DNA of 64,000 bases from Candidatus Binatia bacterium (GCA_022826945.1 JAJDTY010000071.1:41397-105396), one strand, 5' to 3'; positions 42,114-51,823 are shown, counted from the first letter of the stretch. Made by a program: numbers and translations. Notes: generated by a model from the letters alone, not told the origin.

Positions 42114-43421
42114 TCAGGCCAGCGGCCGTTGGGTCTGGGAGATCGTGAGGGCAACACAGGCTTCGGGAAAGAGCGGCAACACCTCTCCAACCAAGAACAA
42201 CGAGCCACACACCACAAGAACCTCTTGAGGCCCGATTTGATGGAGCAGTTGGCGACAGGCTTCCGCGGCTCCCTCAATGGTACGAACGGAACAGTTAGCG
42301 GAAAAGGCATGTTGCACCGTATACGGATCTTCGGCTCGTGGTTGCGCGACCGCTGTGACAACAACTACGGTAGCGACCTGTTCCAAGGCGGCTACCATCG
42401 GACGCCACTCCTTATCCCGCATGACTCCAAAAAGAAAAACAGGTCGCCGATTCGGAGCGAGGTCAGGGAGTTCAGCCAGTAACGCGAGAAGAGCCTGGAT
42501 ATTATGCGCCCCGTCAAGAATGACAAGGGGGTGTGTCGACACAATATCCAACCTACCCGGCCAGCGTACCAACTGTAATCCCGCACGAATTTGAGCCTCT
42601 GTCACCGGGAAGGAGTCCTGGATATATTCCAGACTCGCCAAAGCAACTGCAGTATTGTGTGCTTGAAATTTCCCGTTCAGAGAAAGCTGGAGATCCTGAT
42701 ATCGACACTGCTTTCCATTATAGCAATACCAGCCGGAAGTATCTTTCTGAAGCGTAAAATCCTGGCCATATGACAGAATCGCACTCCCTTGATCTCGAGC
42801 CTTCCGATATAAAACGTCACGGCTCTCCTGATCGAGCTTCCCAAGCACAACAGGCACCGCAGGCTTAATGATTCCACCCTTTTCACGCGCAATATCGGTG
42901 AGAGTTGACCCCAGATACTGCTGGTGATCAAGTCCGATACTCGTGATGATGGACACCAGGGGAGTGAGCACATTGGTGGCATCGAGTCTTCCACCTAAAC
43001 CAACCTCCACTATGGCGATATCCACACGAGCTTGGGCAAAGATACGAAAGGCCAACACTGTCATCATCTCGAACGGAGTCAACCGAATGCCCGCCGGTTC
43101 GAGGTCGGACTTAATTGCCGCCACGGTATCCACCACCTCACGTGGCGAGACCCACCGCGTGCCAATCCGAATCCGCTCACAAAAATCGATCAGATGTGGA
43201 GACGTAAACAAGCCCGCCCTATACCCCGCGGCGCTGAGGATGGCATGCAATATGGCTGCGGTGGAGCCTTTCCCATTCGTGCCAGCTATATGAACGCTGG
43301 GGAATTGGCGCTGCGGGTCATCGCTCCAATGGAGCGCGAGCGTGGTCCGCTCAAGCTTGAGGTCCATACGCTCGACTTCAAGTCCGTACAACCACGCCAA
43401 TGTATCTGAGTAGTCGGACAT
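42114..43421 (-). CDS. folC: Bifunctional folylpolyglutamate/dihydrofolate synthase FolC
   Basis: This 435-residue ligase adds glutamate to dihydropteroate and to folates using ATP. The P-loop is GTNGKGST (47-54). It is followed by FTSPHL, the EVGLGGRLDATNV segment and GLDHQQYLGSTL. LDGAHN lies in the C-terminal domain. The arrangement accD-folC is typical of deltaproteobacteria and some other groups. lptD begins 16 bases after the stop. Confidence 0.93.
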   Translation of the reverse strand: MSDYSDTLAWLYGLEVERMDLKLERTTLALHWSDDPQRQFPSVHIAGTNGKGSTAAILHAILSAAGYRAGLFTSPHLIDFCERIRIGTRWVSPREVVDTVAAIKSDLEPAGIRLTPFEMMTVLAFRIFAQARVDIAIVEVGLGGRLDATNVLTPLVSIITSIGLDHQQYLGSTLTDIAREKGGIIKPAVPVVLGKLDQESRDVLYRKARDQGSAILSYGQDFTLQKDTSGWYCYNGKQCRYQDLQLSLNGKFQAHNTAVALASLEYIQDSFPVTEAQIRAGLQLVRWPGRLDIVSTHPLVILDGAHNIQALLALLAELPDLAPNRRPVFLFGVMRDKEWRPMVAALEQVATVVVVTAVAQPRAEDPYTVQHAFSANCSVRTIEGAAEACRQLLHQIGPQEVLVVCGSLFLVGEVLPLFPEACVALTISQTQRPLA

Positions 43422-43457
43422 CCTGTCGTTCTGAATAGCAGATTACAGGATGGGGCG

Positions 43458-44324
43458 TTATGGGGGAGAGTACGACGCTTTTGGGGTTGAGTCAGGGGTG
43501 GGTACAGGATTGCATAAGAAACTAAGCAACTGGCTTAACATCCCACGCAAATCCTTGCGCTCAACAACAAGGTCCACCATACCATGGGCCAATAAAAATT
43601 CCGCTCGTTGAAAACCCGGAGGAAGCTTTTCCCGGATGGTCTGTTCGATCACACGTTGTCCAGCAAAGCCAATCAAGGCTCCTGGCTCAGCAATATTGAT
43701 GTCACCCAGCATACCCAGTGAGGCGGCAACGCCACCCGTTGTGGGGTCTGTTAACACCGAGATATATGGCAACCCAGCTTCTCGCAAACGACCCAGCGCC
43801 ATAGTGATCTTTGCCATCTGCATCAACGAGAGCACCCCTTCCTGCATCCTAGCACCGCCGGAGGCGGAGAAGAAAATAACAGGTAGTTGTTCGGTGCGGG
43901 CGTGCTCGATAATCCGGGTCAGTTTTTCCCCCACGGCAGTCCCCATACTGCCACCGAGAAAAGAGAAGTCGAAACAGCCGAGAGCAACACGACGCCCGTC
44001 AAGGGTCGCCACCCCGCAGACAACGGCTTCGGCACGTCCCGAGCGGCTACGCGCATCAGCTAACCGTTGGGCGTAAGGTTTCCGGTCGGTGAAGGTGAGA
44101 GGGTCGGTGGAGTGCACGTGCGGTGCGGACTCAATGAACGAACCGCGGTCGACAATGGTGAGCAGTCGTTGTTCGGCGGTCAGTCGGAGATGAGCGCCAC
44201 ATTTGGGACAAATAAAAAGGCGACGCTCAACCTCCTTCCGAAATAAAATTTCTTGGCACGTCGAACATTTGAGCCAAATGGCCTCCCCCTCCTCTTGACT
44301 CACCGTGACTGCCGGTTCTGCCAT
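43458..44324 (-). CDS. accD: Acetyl-CoA carboxylase carboxyltransferase subunit beta AccD
   Basis: This 288-residue subunit carries the carboxyl group from biotin to acetyl-CoA together with AccA, the first committed step of fatty-acid synthesis. A zinc ribbon of four cysteines (20, 23, 39 and 42: CSTC and CPKC) starts the protein. The crotonase-like domain contains SASGGARMQEG and TDPTTGG. The ATG at 44324 was chosen over a GTG six bases upstream, with GAGGA at workable spacing for both. It is between trpA and folC on one minus-strand operon. Confidence 0.94.
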   Translation of the reverse strand: MAEPAVTVSQEEGEAIWLKCSTCQEILFRKEVERRLFICPKCGAHLRLTAEQRLLTIVDRGSFIESAPHVHSTDPLTFTDRKPYAQRLADARSRSGRAEAVVCGVATLDGRRVALGCFDFSFLGGSMGTAVGEKLTRIIEHARTEQLPVIFFSASGGARMQEGVLSLMQMAKITMALGRLREAGLPYISVLTDPTTGGVAASLGMLGDINIAEPGALIGFAGQRVIEQTIREKLPPGFQRAEFLLAHGMVDLVVERKDLRGMLSQLLSFLCNPVPTPDSTPKASYSPP

Positions 44325-44357
44325 ACTCACTCTTTCCTCAGCGCTCTTCGCCTGTCG

Positions 44358-45203
44358 TCAAGATCGTAGTGGGACGATGGTCGTCCCGGTATCGTTTGGG
44401 GTCTCGATGCTGCGGAGGGCTGTTTTGAGTTCGGCAATAAGGGCTCCCACACGCGGTACCATGTCCGGCCGTCCCAGCGATTGTTCAATGACCTGTGAGA
44501 TGGCGCTTCCGACAATAGCGGCGTCAGCCACGCCCGCGACCTGCACGGCATGTTCTGCTGAGGAGATGCCGAACCCAACACCAACGGGAACTGGGGAAAT
44601 GGCGCGAATGCGTCGAACCATATCGCTCAAATCCGCTGGGAGTGCCGCCCGTACGCCCGTCACACCAGTCACCGCGACATAATAGATAAATCCGCGTGCC
44701 CGAGCCAGCACCTTCTGCGCTCGGTCCGGCGAGCTGGTCGGGGCGAGAAGAAAGATCATATCCAAATCGTGGCGATCCGTCTCCCGTTTCAACTCTTCTG
44801 CTTCTTCAGGCGGGAGATCAACGCAAAGTACGCCATCAACACCTGCCTGACGAGCATCGACGGCAAAGCGCTCCCCACCGTAGCGCCAGATCGGGTTATA
44901 ATAACCAAAGAGCAGGATTGGAATCGTGAGCGACTGTCGTAAACGACGCACCAGTTCAAAGACATGGGACAGAGACGTACCGTGCTGCAAGGCACGTTCT
45001 GCGGCGCGCTGCAGGGTTGGCCCATCGGCCATCGGGTCAGAAAAAGGAACACCGAGTTCGATGATGTCAGCCCCCTGTCGGGCCATTTCATGGACTAACG
45101 CGAACGTCGTCTCCATATCGGGATCCCCGGCAGTAAGGAAGGGGATGAGACCGACCTCTCCGCGAGCCCGTAACTGGATAAAGGTGTCAGCAATGCGCGT
45201 CAT
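44358..45203 (-). CDS. trpA: Tryptophan synthase alpha subunit
   Basis: This 281-residue TIM-barrel enzyme cleaves indole-3-glycerol phosphate and channels indole to TrpB. The catalytic Glu49 and Asp60 are at the same numbers as in E. coli, within [21 protein letters not shown] and GVGFGIS mark the phosphate side. The ATG overlaps the trpB stop by four bases (ATGA), which fits translational coupling of the two subunits. accD follows 33 bases later. Confidence 0.95.
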   Translation of the reverse strand: MTRIADTFIQLRARGEVGLIPFLTAGDPDMETTFALVHEMARQGADIIELGVPFSDPMADGPTLQRAAERALQHGTSLSHVFELVRRLRQSLTIPILLFGYYNPIWRYGGERFAVDARQAGVDGVLCVDLPPEEAEELKRETDRHDLDMIFLLAPTSSPDRAQKVLARARGFIYYVAVTGVTGVRAALPADLSDMVRRIRAISPVPVGVGFGISSAEHAVQVAGVADAAIVGSAISQVIEQSLGRPDMVPRVGALIAELKTALRSIETPNDTGTTIVPLRS

Positions 45204-46390
45204 AGAGCGTTTTCACCAAGAAAGCTGGCCACGCTTTGGAGGTCTTTATCCCCTCGACCAGAAACATTAATCACCACAATGGCCGTGGCTGGCAGTTGTG
45301 GGACGAGGGTCGCAGCATAGGCGACGGCATGAGCACTCTCTAAGGCGGGAATAATCCCCTCGGTCTCAGCCAAGAGCCGCATCCCCTCGACTGCTTGCGC
45401 GTCCTGGACCGTCACACAGTGAATGCGCTGCTGGTCATTCCAATAGCTCAATTCTGGTCCAACACCGGGGTAGTCCAGCCCCGGTGCAAGCGAATGTGTT
45501 GCGGAAATCTGACCGGTCTCGTCCTGGAGCACATACGTCTTGCTGCCGTGTAACACGCCGGCGTACCCGTTTGCCATTGAGGCAGCATTCCGGCCTGCAC
45601 CGAGCCCTCCGGCCTCAACCGCAACCATGCGGACTGTGGTTTCGGGGAGAAAAGGAGCAAAGAGGCCCATCGCGTTGCTTCCACCCCCGACACAGGCAAT
45701 GAGGTAGTCTGGTAAACGACCTTCGTGCTGTACGATCTGCTTTTTGGTCTCACGTCCAATAACGGACTGAAAGTCACGGACCAGCATGGGATACGGATGC
45801 GGACCGGCGACTGTTCCGATGACATAAAAAGTATGCGCCACATGCGTAATCCAGTCACGCAAGGCTTCATTCATCGCGTCTTTCAGAGTTTGGCTGCCAG
45901 AAGCGACCTCCCGCAGCGTTGCTCCCAAAAGTCGCATCCGGAAAACATTGGGCGCTTGGCGCACGGTATCTTCACGGCCCATAAAGACTTCGCACGAGAA
46001 TCCGAGGAGGGCTGCGACGGTCGCCGTTGCAACTCCGTGTTGGCCGGCCCCGGTTTCGGCAATAAGTCTCTCTTTTCCCATACGTTTGGCCAATAAAGCT
46101 TGGCCAATGGTATTGTTGATCTTATGCGCGCCGGTATGACACAGATCTTCACGCTTGAGATAGACCTTTGCTCCCCCAAGCCGCTCGGTCAAGCGGGCGG
46201 CAAAAGTGAGTGGTGTCGGGCGGCCAATATATTCACGCTGGAGGGCGCGGAGTTCTTGCTTAAACGTCGAGTCTCTGCGGTATTGGTAATAGACCTCTTC
46301 GAGCTCAAGTAGAGCCGGCATCAGGGTCTCCGCTACATAGCGGCCACCGTAGAGACCAAAATGTCCATATTTATCAGGCAGTTTTGGCAT
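45200..46390 (-). CDS. trpB: Tryptophan synthase beta subunit
   Basis: This 396-residue PLP enzyme condenses indole with serine to form tryptophan. The PLP lysine is Lys90 in [17 protein letters not shown] and the phosphate-binding GGGSNAMG are further conserved sites. It is the TrpB1 type that partners with TrpA. The ATG at 46390 gives the usual [16 protein letters not shown] N-terminus and overlaps the trpF coding region by 17 bases, without a Shine-Dalgarno sequence. Confidence 0.95.
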   Translation of the reverse strand: MPKLPDKYGHFGLYGGRYVAETLMPALLELEEVYYQYRRDSTFKQELRALQREYIGRPTPLTFAARLTERLGGAKVYLKREDLCHTGAHKINNTIGQALLAKRMGKERLIAETGAGQHGVATATVAALLGFSCEVFMGREDTVRQAPNVFRMRLLGATLREVASGSQTLKDAMNEALRDWITHVAHTFYVIGTVAGPHPYPMLVRDFQSVIGRETKKQIVQHEGRLPDYLIACVGGGSNAMGLFAPFLPETTVRMVAVEAGGLGAGRNAASMANGYAGVLHGSKTYVLQDETGQISATHSLAPGLDYPGVGPELSYWNDQQRIHCVTVQDAQAVEGMRLLAETEGIIPALESAHAVAYAATLVPQLPATAIVVINVSGRGDKDLQSVASFLGENAL

Positions 46391-47000
46391 TGTTGATGAA
46401 CGCGTACAATTTTTCGGCGTCTTTCCGTCCGGGGGTTGACTCAACACCACTGGCGACATCGACGGCCCACGGCCGTACAGTCTTAACCGCAGCAACGACG
46501 TTCTCTGTATTGAGCCCCCCAGCCAAAATCGTCCGATCCAGGATCAACCGAGGGAGAGTCGCAGCATGCTTCCAGGCAAAAGTCTCGCCCGTCCCTCCGT
46601 ATCCGCGAGGACTATACGTGTCAAGGAGGAAGTAGTCAGCCTGAATCCCTTCAAGCTGCTCAGGGAGAGACATCTCCGAGCCGACCCGAACCGCCTTGAT
46701 GGTCGCAACCACCGGCCAGTCCGTCAGGGCAGCGGCGTCCTCATCACCGTGAAACTGAATCGCGTCAAGCGAGAGGGACCGAACGTAGGTAGCGATACGT
46801 TCCCGCTCCGCATTAACGAAAACACCCACACAGCGAATATGCTGAGGCAGAATGCTCCGGATCGCTTTAGCAGTTGTCTCAGAAACACAGCGCGGGCTGG
46901 GTGGATAAAAGTTCAGGCCAATCAGATCGGCGCCGGCCCGCACGGCAAGCCGGGCATCAGCGACCGTCGTAATACCACAGATTTTGACGTGAACGGACAT
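46374..47000 (-). CDS. trpF: Phosphoribosylanthranilate isomerase
   Basis: This 208-residue TIM-barrel enzyme isomerises phosphoribosylanthranilate to the carboxyphenylamino-deoxyribulose phosphate. The catalytic pair is Cys8 (VKICGI) and Asp127 (LLDTYS), with [10 protein letters not shown] and LAGGLN at the expected places. It is separate from trpC rather than fused as in E. coli. Seven bases separate it from trpC, and its end overlaps trpB. Confidence 0.94.
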   Translation of the reverse strand: MSVHVKICGITTVADARLAVRAGADLIGLNFYPPSPRCVSETTAKAIRSILPQHIRCVGVFVNAERERIATYVRSLSLDAIQFHGDEDAAALTDWPVVATIKAVRVGSEMSLPEQLEGIQADYFLLDTYSPRGYGGTGETFAWKHAATLPRLILDRTILAGGLNTENVVAAVKTVRPWAVDVASGVESTPGRKDAEKLYAFINNAKTA

Positions 47001-47007
47001 CAGGAGG

Positions 47008-47790
47008 CTAAGAGGAGAGTCCTAACAGCGAGCGGAGCGGCTCTCCGGGGTCTGGCGCCGCCATAAAGGTCTCACCGATTAAGAACGCCCGCACCCCCTG
47101 AGTCTCGAGTCGGTCTAATTGATGTCGGGTTGACAGCCCGCTTTCAGACACCACCAATACATCGGAGGGCAGCCCTTGCACCAAACGTTCAGTAGTCTCA
47201 ATCGTCGTATGAAAGGTACGTAGGTCTCGGTTGTTAATGCCCAGCAGGGATGCTCCATGGGCCAGAGCGCGCTCACATTCCGCTTCATCATGCACTTCGA
47301 CCAGACAGTCGATCCCCAGCGTTTGTGCCAGATGCATCAGATCGTGCAGCTGGGCGTCTTCGAGAATCGCAACAATTAAGAGAATGGCACTCGCTCCGTA
47401 GGCACGAGCTTCATACACTTGGTAGTCATCAAAGACGAAGTCTTTTCTGAGGAGAGGGAGTGCGACCTGCTGGCGAATCTGTTCGAGATATTCGAGGCTG
47501 CCCTGAAAAAATTTCTTTTCCGTGAGCACAGAGATAGCGGCTGCTCCCGAGGATTCATAGATACGGGCGAGCGCAAGGGGATCAAAGTCTTGCCGGATCA
47601 CCCCTTTGGATGGAGAGGCCTTTTTTACCTCGGCAATAATCGTCCGCCCGTTCCAAGCAGACAAGGTCTGGAAAAAACCGGGTGGCTGAGAGTGGAACAG
47701 CGACATGTCTTGAAGCTGGCCGAGTGATATCTGCTGTTTTTGGAGCGCGAGTTCCTCGCGTTTATAGACCACGATGTCGTCAAGAATCAT
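47008..47790 (-). CDS. trpC: Indole-3-glycerol-phosphate synthase
   Basis: This 260-residue TIM-barrel enzyme closes the indole ring by decarboxylation and dehydration. Conserved residues are Glu54 and Lys56 (AEVKKASPSKG), Lys116 (LRKDF), Glu165 (LVEVHDE) and Asn186 (GINNRDL). The ATG overlaps the trpD stop by four bases, so the two genes are coupled. Confidence 0.95.
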   Translation of the reverse strand: MILDDIVVYKREELALQKQQISLGQLQDMSLFHSQPPGFFQTLSAWNGRTIIAEVKKASPSKGVIRQDFDPLALARIYESSGAAAISVLTEKKFFQGSLEYLEQIRQQVALPLLRKDFVFDDYQVYEARAYGASAILLIVAILEDAQLHDLMHLAQTLGIDCLVEVHDEAECERALAHGASLLGINNRDLRTFHTTIETTERLVQGLPSDVLVVSESGLSTRHQLDRLETQGVRAFLIGETFMAAPDPGEPLRSLLGLSS

Positions 47791-48806
47791 ACCGTTTCCC
47801 CGTGTGTCAGCGGGATAAACCGTTCCAGCGTCCGGGCCGCGGCTCCACTGTCAACCGTGGTCCTGGCAAGCGCAATCCCTCCTCCGAGTGAAGCAGCCGC
47901 ATTCCCAGCATAGAGGGCTGCTCCAGCATTGAGCAAGACAACGTCCCGGTGGGGACCTGGAGTTCCAGCTAAGACCGACCGAATGATATCTGCCGACTCT
48001 TGGGCACTTGAGACCTGCAGGGCGGTTAACGGACGACACGGAAAACCGTAATCTGGAGGATTGATACTATACGTCTGGACGCCCTGTGGCCTCCACTCAG
48101 CAACTTGCGTCGGGCCGCTCAGTGACACTTCATCAAGTCCATCCTCTCCATGAACGACCAAGCCGTGCTGACAGCCTAATCGTCCGAGTGCCGCAGCTAG
48201 CGGCTGAACCCAACGCTGGTCAAAGACGCCAATGAGTTGATATTGCGCTCCAGCCGGGTTCGTGAGAGGCCCAAGGATATTGAAGATGGTCCGTATCCCG
48301 ACTTCCCGACGTGGGCCAACGGCATGGCGCATAGCCCGATGAAAGGCCGGAGCAAGCAGAAAACCAAAGCCGACTTCCTGCATGCAATATGTCACCTGCT
48401 GTGGCGACAGTTCAATACGCGCGCCGAGGGTTTCTAGGACATCGGCACCGCCGACCGTTCCAGACATCGCCCGATTGCCATGTTTTGCCACACATAAGCC
48501 TGCGGCGGCAACCACAAAAGCGGCACAGGTTGAAATATTAAATGTGTGACAGCCGTCTCCCCCAGTACCACAGGTATCAATAACCGCACACCCCGGACGA
48601 ACTGGTGTCGCCATGGCGCGCATAGCCCCAGCCGCCCCAGAAATCTCTGCAACGGTCTCACCCTTGATGTGGAGCGCGGTCAACAGAGCCCCAATCTGAG
48701 CCGGAGTGGCCTGCCCATCCATCAGATCGGTAATGACGGCATACATCTCTTCTTCCGTCAGATCTGCGCCGGCAACCACGTGGGCGATGGCATCTTTGAC
48801 CGTCAT
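47787..48806 (-). CDS. trpD: Anthranilate phosphoribosyltransferase
   Basis: This 339-residue enzyme joins anthranilate to PRPP. The PRPP-binding motif is GTGGDG (80-85), followed by KHGNRAMSG and an Asp/Glu metal pair (DGLDEVS). It stands without a fused glutamine amidotransferase domain. trpE and trpG are absent from this window. A SPOR-domain gene precedes it by 17 bases on the same strand, so trpD is the second gene of the operon. Confidence 0.95.
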   Translation of the reverse strand: MTVKDAIAHVVAGADLTEEEMYAVITDLMDGQATPAQIGALLTALHIKGETVAEISGAAGAMRAMATPVRPGCAVIDTCGTGGDGCHTFNISTCAAFVVAAAGLCVAKHGNRAMSGTVGGADVLETLGARIELSPQQVTYCMQEVGFGFLLAPAFHRAMRHAVGPRREVGIRTIFNILGPLTNPAGAQYQLIGVFDQRWVQPLAAALGRLGCQHGLVVHGEDGLDEVSLSGPTQVAEWRPQGVQTYSINPPDYGFPCRPLTALQVSSAQESADIIRSVLAGTPGPHRDVVLLNAGAALYAGNAAASLGGGIALARTTVDSGAAARTLERFIPLTHGETV

Positions 48807-48823
48807 AGATACAGCACGATGGG

Positions 48824-49468
48824 TTAATCTGAGACGGGGTAAGCTTGGGCGAATTTCTCTTCACGTCGAAAGCGCATGGCTACACGTTGGGCCTCTTCTT
48901 GAGGAAATGTTCCGACGCGCAAACGGTACAATATTTCTCCGTTCTTTGTCAGTTTTTTGACGGAGACAGTATAGCCTCGGTGACGCAGTTCCGTGGCGAT
49001 TTGACGCGCCGTACTTGGGCTCTTTGTGACATGAACCTGAATACTCCACCCACCCGAGCGCTGCGGCTCTTTTTGATCTTGCGCTTTGACCTCGCTTGGA
49101 GCGGGGACAGTCAGTACGGGCTCTTGTTTTTTGTTCTGTAACGCCTGCACTGAGTTCACAGAAACATTCTCTCCGAGGGGTGGAGCTAAAGACGGCGTCT
49201 GTGGCTGACCGTTCTCAGCCTGCTTCTCCAATGTCCTCTTTGAAGTCAGCGGAAAGGCCTGAGGCGCAGGACTCACTGACACGTTAGAGTCAGTATGCTC
49301 AACCGGAAAGCGTACGGTCCGGGTTTCTTGGGCAGTTTTATACCCCTGCACTTCTTTTCCAATATAAATCCCAAAAGCAAAGACCAGGAGAAAGCTCACC
49401 ACGACACTCACGCATACGATACATCCCTGGGGGAGATTAAAGTGAAAGGCATACGGCCGGGCAGCCAT
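48824..49468 (-). CDS. SPOR-domain membrane protein
   Basis: This 214-residue protein has a single membrane helix (about 17-37) after a short cytoplasmic N-terminus. A low-complexity Pro/Gln/Ser-rich linker (about 50-135) and a C-terminal SPOR domain (about 138-212, with WSIQVHV and YRLRVGTF) follow. SPOR domains bind denuded peptidoglycan glycan strands at division sites, so the protein is likely a periplasmic cell-wall or division factor. AGGAGG lies at usable spacing before the ATG. It is the first gene of the trp/accD/folC/lptD operon, with a candidate promoter just upstream. Confidence 0.82.
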   Translation of the reverse strand: MAARPYAFHFNLPQGCIVCVSVVVSFLLVFAFGIYIGKEVQGYKTAQETRTVRFPVEHTDSNVSVSPAPQAFPLTSKRTLEKQAENGQPQTPSLAPPLGENVSVNSVQALQNKKQEPVLTVPAPSEVKAQDQKEPQRSGGWSIQVHVTKSPSTARQIATELRHRGYTVSVKKLTKNGEILYRLRVGTFPQEEAQRVAMRFRREEKFAQAYPVSD

Positions 49469-49490
49469 GGCAAGTCCTTCCTCCTATTTC

Positions 49491-49519
49491 CTTATATGTA
49501 CCCGACTCATCCGAGAGAA
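49491..49519 (-). promoter_or_regulatory. Candidate promoter of the SPOR/trp operon
   Basis: On the minus strand TTCTCT (49519-49514) and TATAAG (49496-49491) are 17 bases apart. The predicted start near 49484 gives a 16-base leader before the SPOR gene ATG. That leaves no room for a trp leader peptide or attenuator. The -10 matches five of six bases, the -35 only three. Confidence 0.4.
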
Positions 49520-49546
49520 CGACAAAGGGGGAGCACTGCTCCCCCT
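49520..49546 (-). terminator. Terminator-like hairpin after rplQ
   Basis: A perfect 9-bp stem, AGGGGGAGC with GCTCCCCCT (49526-49534 with 49538-49546), has a three-base loop. On the minus strand it is followed by TTGTCGTT, an imperfect T tract. It lies 88 bases past rplQ and just before the promoter of the SPOR/trp operon, so it probably ends the ribosomal transcript. Confidence 0.65.
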
Positions 49547-49564
49547 GCCCGACTCGTCCGCTGA

Positions 49565-49617
49565 GGTGTGCGCTTCGAGGAGCTGTTCAGATGCTTGATC
49601 ACTCCGGCTGGCACACC
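49565..49617 (-). other. Structured 3' region downstream of rplQ
   Basis: GGTGTGC (49565-49571) and GCACACC (49611-49617) are perfect 7-bp inverted repeats. Inside them GGAG (49579-49582) and CTCC (49602-49605) can pair. They fold one hairpin just before the terminator hairpin on the minus strand. It matches no riboswitch or ribozyme family I can identify. Confidence 0.35.
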
Positions 49618-49634
49618 GACTCCCGACCTTGTCG

Positions 49635-50030
49635 CTATACGCTTCCAGTTTCTCCTCCCGTTGAGGGAGCACTTGCCCTTTCCGTGAATTCGACTAGGGA
49701 AACCGGAGCGGCATCCCCACGGCGAGGACCTATCTTCAGCACCCGTGTGTATCCACCTGCCCGCCCCTGAAAGCGCGGAGCAACTTCATCAAACAGACGT
49801 TGTACCAGTTTTCGGCTACCAAGATACGAGAAGGCAAGACGTCGCGCATGGACCGAATTCTTTTTGCCAAGAGTCACCAGACGGTCCGCCCAGCGGCGAA
49901 GTTCTTTGGCCTTCGCATCAGTCGTTCGGACTTGTTCCCACAGCACCAATGCTTTCAGCAAGTTCCGCAGCAGCGCCTTTCTGTGCGCCGCCGTCCGGTT
50001 CAGTTTTCGCCCTGCTTTCAGATGTCGCAT
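49635..50030 (-). CDS. rplQ: 50S ribosomal protein L17
   Basis: This 131-residue L17 starts MRHLKAGRKLNRTAAHRKALLRNL, the typical first 24 residues, and keeps the VQRLFDEVAPRFQGRAGGYTR core. Its tail beyond about residue 117 is Ser/Thr/Glu-rich and lineage-specific. It is the last gene of the ribosomal super-operon, 32 bases after rpoA, followed by an inverted repeat and a terminator-like hairpin. Confidence 0.95.
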   Translation of the reverse strand: MRHLKAGRKLNRTAAHRKALLRNLLKALVLWEQVRTTDAKAKELRRWADRLVTLGKKNSVHARRLAFSYLGSRKLVQRLFDEVAPRFQGRAGGYTRVLKIGPRRGDAAPVSLVEFTERASAPSTGGETGSV

Positions 50031-50062
50031 CGTCCTCGTTCCCTGTTACTCTGAGACTCTGA

Positions 50063-51082
50063 CTAGGCCAGATGCCCCTCGCTGGAGACTCGCATTCGGT
50101 CCAACTCCTCCCGAGGAGGAAATGCTTCCAGATGCATTCCAAGTTCTAACCCCATCTCATGCAGTAATTCTTTAATCTCGTTGAGTGATTTCCGCCCAAA
50201 ATTTTTCGTTTTGAGGAGCTCGGGCTCAGCCTTGACAACGAGTTCTCCCACGTATCGGATATCGGCACTTTGGAGGCAGTTGGCAGAACGAACCGAAAGT
50301 GCCAATTCTTCAATAGGTCGAAAAAGATTTTCATTCGTCGGCGGCTGGTCTTCCTGCCCCAGACGCTCTTCTTGGCTGTCAATCTCTTCTGTCGTGCCAG
50401 AAAAAATCGAGAGCTGCTCCTGAGCGATCCGGGCGGCCTCGGCCACCGCTTCTTGCGGCTCAATGCTGCCATCGGTCCATATTTCAAGCGCCAGTCTTTC
50501 GTAGTCCGTCCGCTGACCAACACGTGCGTTGGTGACGGTTACATTGACCTTGCGAACCGGGGAAAACACCGCATCAAGGGGAATTGTGCCAACGGGATCC
50601 TCTTCGGACTGACTCCGGTCAGCCGCCATATACCCGCGCCCAGTACGAATCTCGGCTTCAACTTCGAGCTTTCCGTCTTTGCTCAGTTTCGCCACATGAG
50701 CTTCTGGATTGAGAATGTCGACCTGAGGACCTACGACCAAATCCCCAGCGCTCACATTCTTCGCACCATTGACCCTTAGAATAGCTGTTTCCATATCGCT
50801 GTCGCGAAGACGGAATCGGACTTCCTTGAGGTTCAGAAGGATATCTGTGACATCTTCCGTGACACCGGGGATTGTCGAGAATTCATGCACGATGTCCTGA
50901 ATCCTGACCTTGGTAATGGCCGCCCCAGGCAAGGAGGAGAGAAGAATTCGCCTCAGGGCATTGCCCAACGTTGTCCCGAATCCACGTTCAAATGGCTCGC
51001 CGATAAAGCGGCCATATGTAGGGGTCAGAGTTTTGTCTTCAACATCGAGTGTCTTGGGCTTGATGAGATCACTCTCCTGCAT
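50063..51082 (-). CDS. rpoA: DNA-directed RNA polymerase alpha subunit
   Basis: This 339-residue alpha subunit dimerises to scaffold RNA polymerase. The N-terminal domain (about 1-235) has FGTTLGNALRRILLSSLPG, and the C-terminal domain (about 255-325) binds UP elements and activators (LSVRSANCLQSADI, KNFGRKSLNEIKE). The ATG at 51082 follows AGAGGGAGC and is chosen over one 24 bases upstream. The linker between the domains is acidic. It is between rpsD and rplQ, the usual alpha-operon order. Confidence 0.95.
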   Translation of the reverse strand: MQESDLIKPKTLDVEDKTLTPTYGRFIGEPFERGFGTTLGNALRRILLSSLPGAAITKVRIQDIVHEFSTIPGVTEDVTDILLNLKEVRFRLRDSDMETAILRVNGAKNVSAGDLVVGPQVDILNPEAHVAKLSKDGKLEVEAEIRTGRGYMAADRSQSEEDPVGTIPLDAVFSPVRKVNVTVTNARVGQRTDYERLALEIWTDGSIEPQEAVAEAARIAQEQLSIFSGTTEEIDSQEERLGQEDQPPTNENLFRPIEELALSVRSANCLQSADIRYVGELVVKAEPELLKTKNFGRKSLNEIKELLHEMGLELGMHLEAFPPREELDRMRVSSEGHLA

Positions 51083-51143
51083 GCTGCTCCCTCTTTCGTC
51101 CTGCATCCATGCCTAATACGATCCGCTACGCCAATCCATTGCG

Positions 51144-51776
51144 CTAGACCTTCGAGTATAGCTCAACGATAAGCTGTTCGTTTATAGGCAAGGTGATCTC
51201 CGACCGAGCCGGTAAGGCACGGACTTTTCCAGAAAAAGAATCCGTTTGGACCTCAAGCCATTCTGGCACTCCGCGTCGCTGGGCAAGCTCGACGGATTCT
51301 TGGATACGAGCAATTTTTCGACTCGGCTCGCGTACTTGCACCTCGTCTCCGGCCCTCACACAGTACGATGGAATCGTCACTCTTCGTCCGTTGACGTGAA
51401 AATGGCCGTGACGTATCAACTGGCGAGCCTCTGAGCGTGAAGTCGCAAATCCCATCCGGTACACCATATTATCCAGACGACTCTCAAGAAGAATCAAAAG
51501 ATTTTCCCCGGTGATTCCGCGTTGGCGCTCGGCCCGTGCAAAAAGACGACGGAACGGCCCCTCAAGCGCTCCATAGATGCGTTTCAGCTTTTGTTTCTCT
51601 CGCAGCTGAACGCTGTACTCGGTCGCCTTTCTTCCTCTCCCTTGACCGTGCTGTCCCGGCGGATAGCTTCTTCTCTCAATTGCACATTTATCTGTGTAAC
51701 ACCGCTCACCTTTCAGAAAGAGTTTCAACCCTTCTCGACGGCAGAGACGGCAGGATGGACCTCGATAGCGTGCCAC
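51144..51776 (-). CDS. rpsD: 30S ribosomal protein S4 (zinc-binding form)
   Basis: This 210-residue S4 has four N-terminal cysteines (9, 12, 26 and 31) that mark the zinc-binding form. The S4 RNA-binding domain is in the middle ([20 protein letters not shown]). It nucleates 30S assembly on 16S rRNA and in many bacteria represses its own operon. The spacing to rpsK is 47 bases, and rpoA follows after 61. Confidence 0.95.
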   Translation of the reverse strand: MARYRGPSCRLCRREGLKLFLKGERCYTDKCAIERRSYPPGQHGQGRGRKATEYSVQLREKQKLKRIYGALEGPFRRLFARAERQRGITGENLLILLESRLDNMVYRMGFATSRSEARQLIRHGHFHVNGRRVTIPSYCVRAGDEVQVREPSRKIARIQESVELAQRRGVPEWLEVQTDSFSGKVRALPARSEITLPINEQLIVELYSKV

Positions 51777-51823
51777 AAAAACCTCCTGATCTATATCAGC
51801 TTCCAGCTCTCACATCCGGTCTT

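Noticed and set aside
48807..49484. Tryptophan attenuator or T-box before trpD
   Set aside because: Between the candidate promoter and trpD there is only a 16-base leader and the SPOR gene, with no Trp-rich leader peptide or T-box motif.
49469..49634. Hammerhead or other ribozyme downstream of rplQ
   Set aside because: GGATGAG and GGACGAG resemble the hammerhead CUGAUGAG core, but the required GAAA segment and three-stem geometry are not present.
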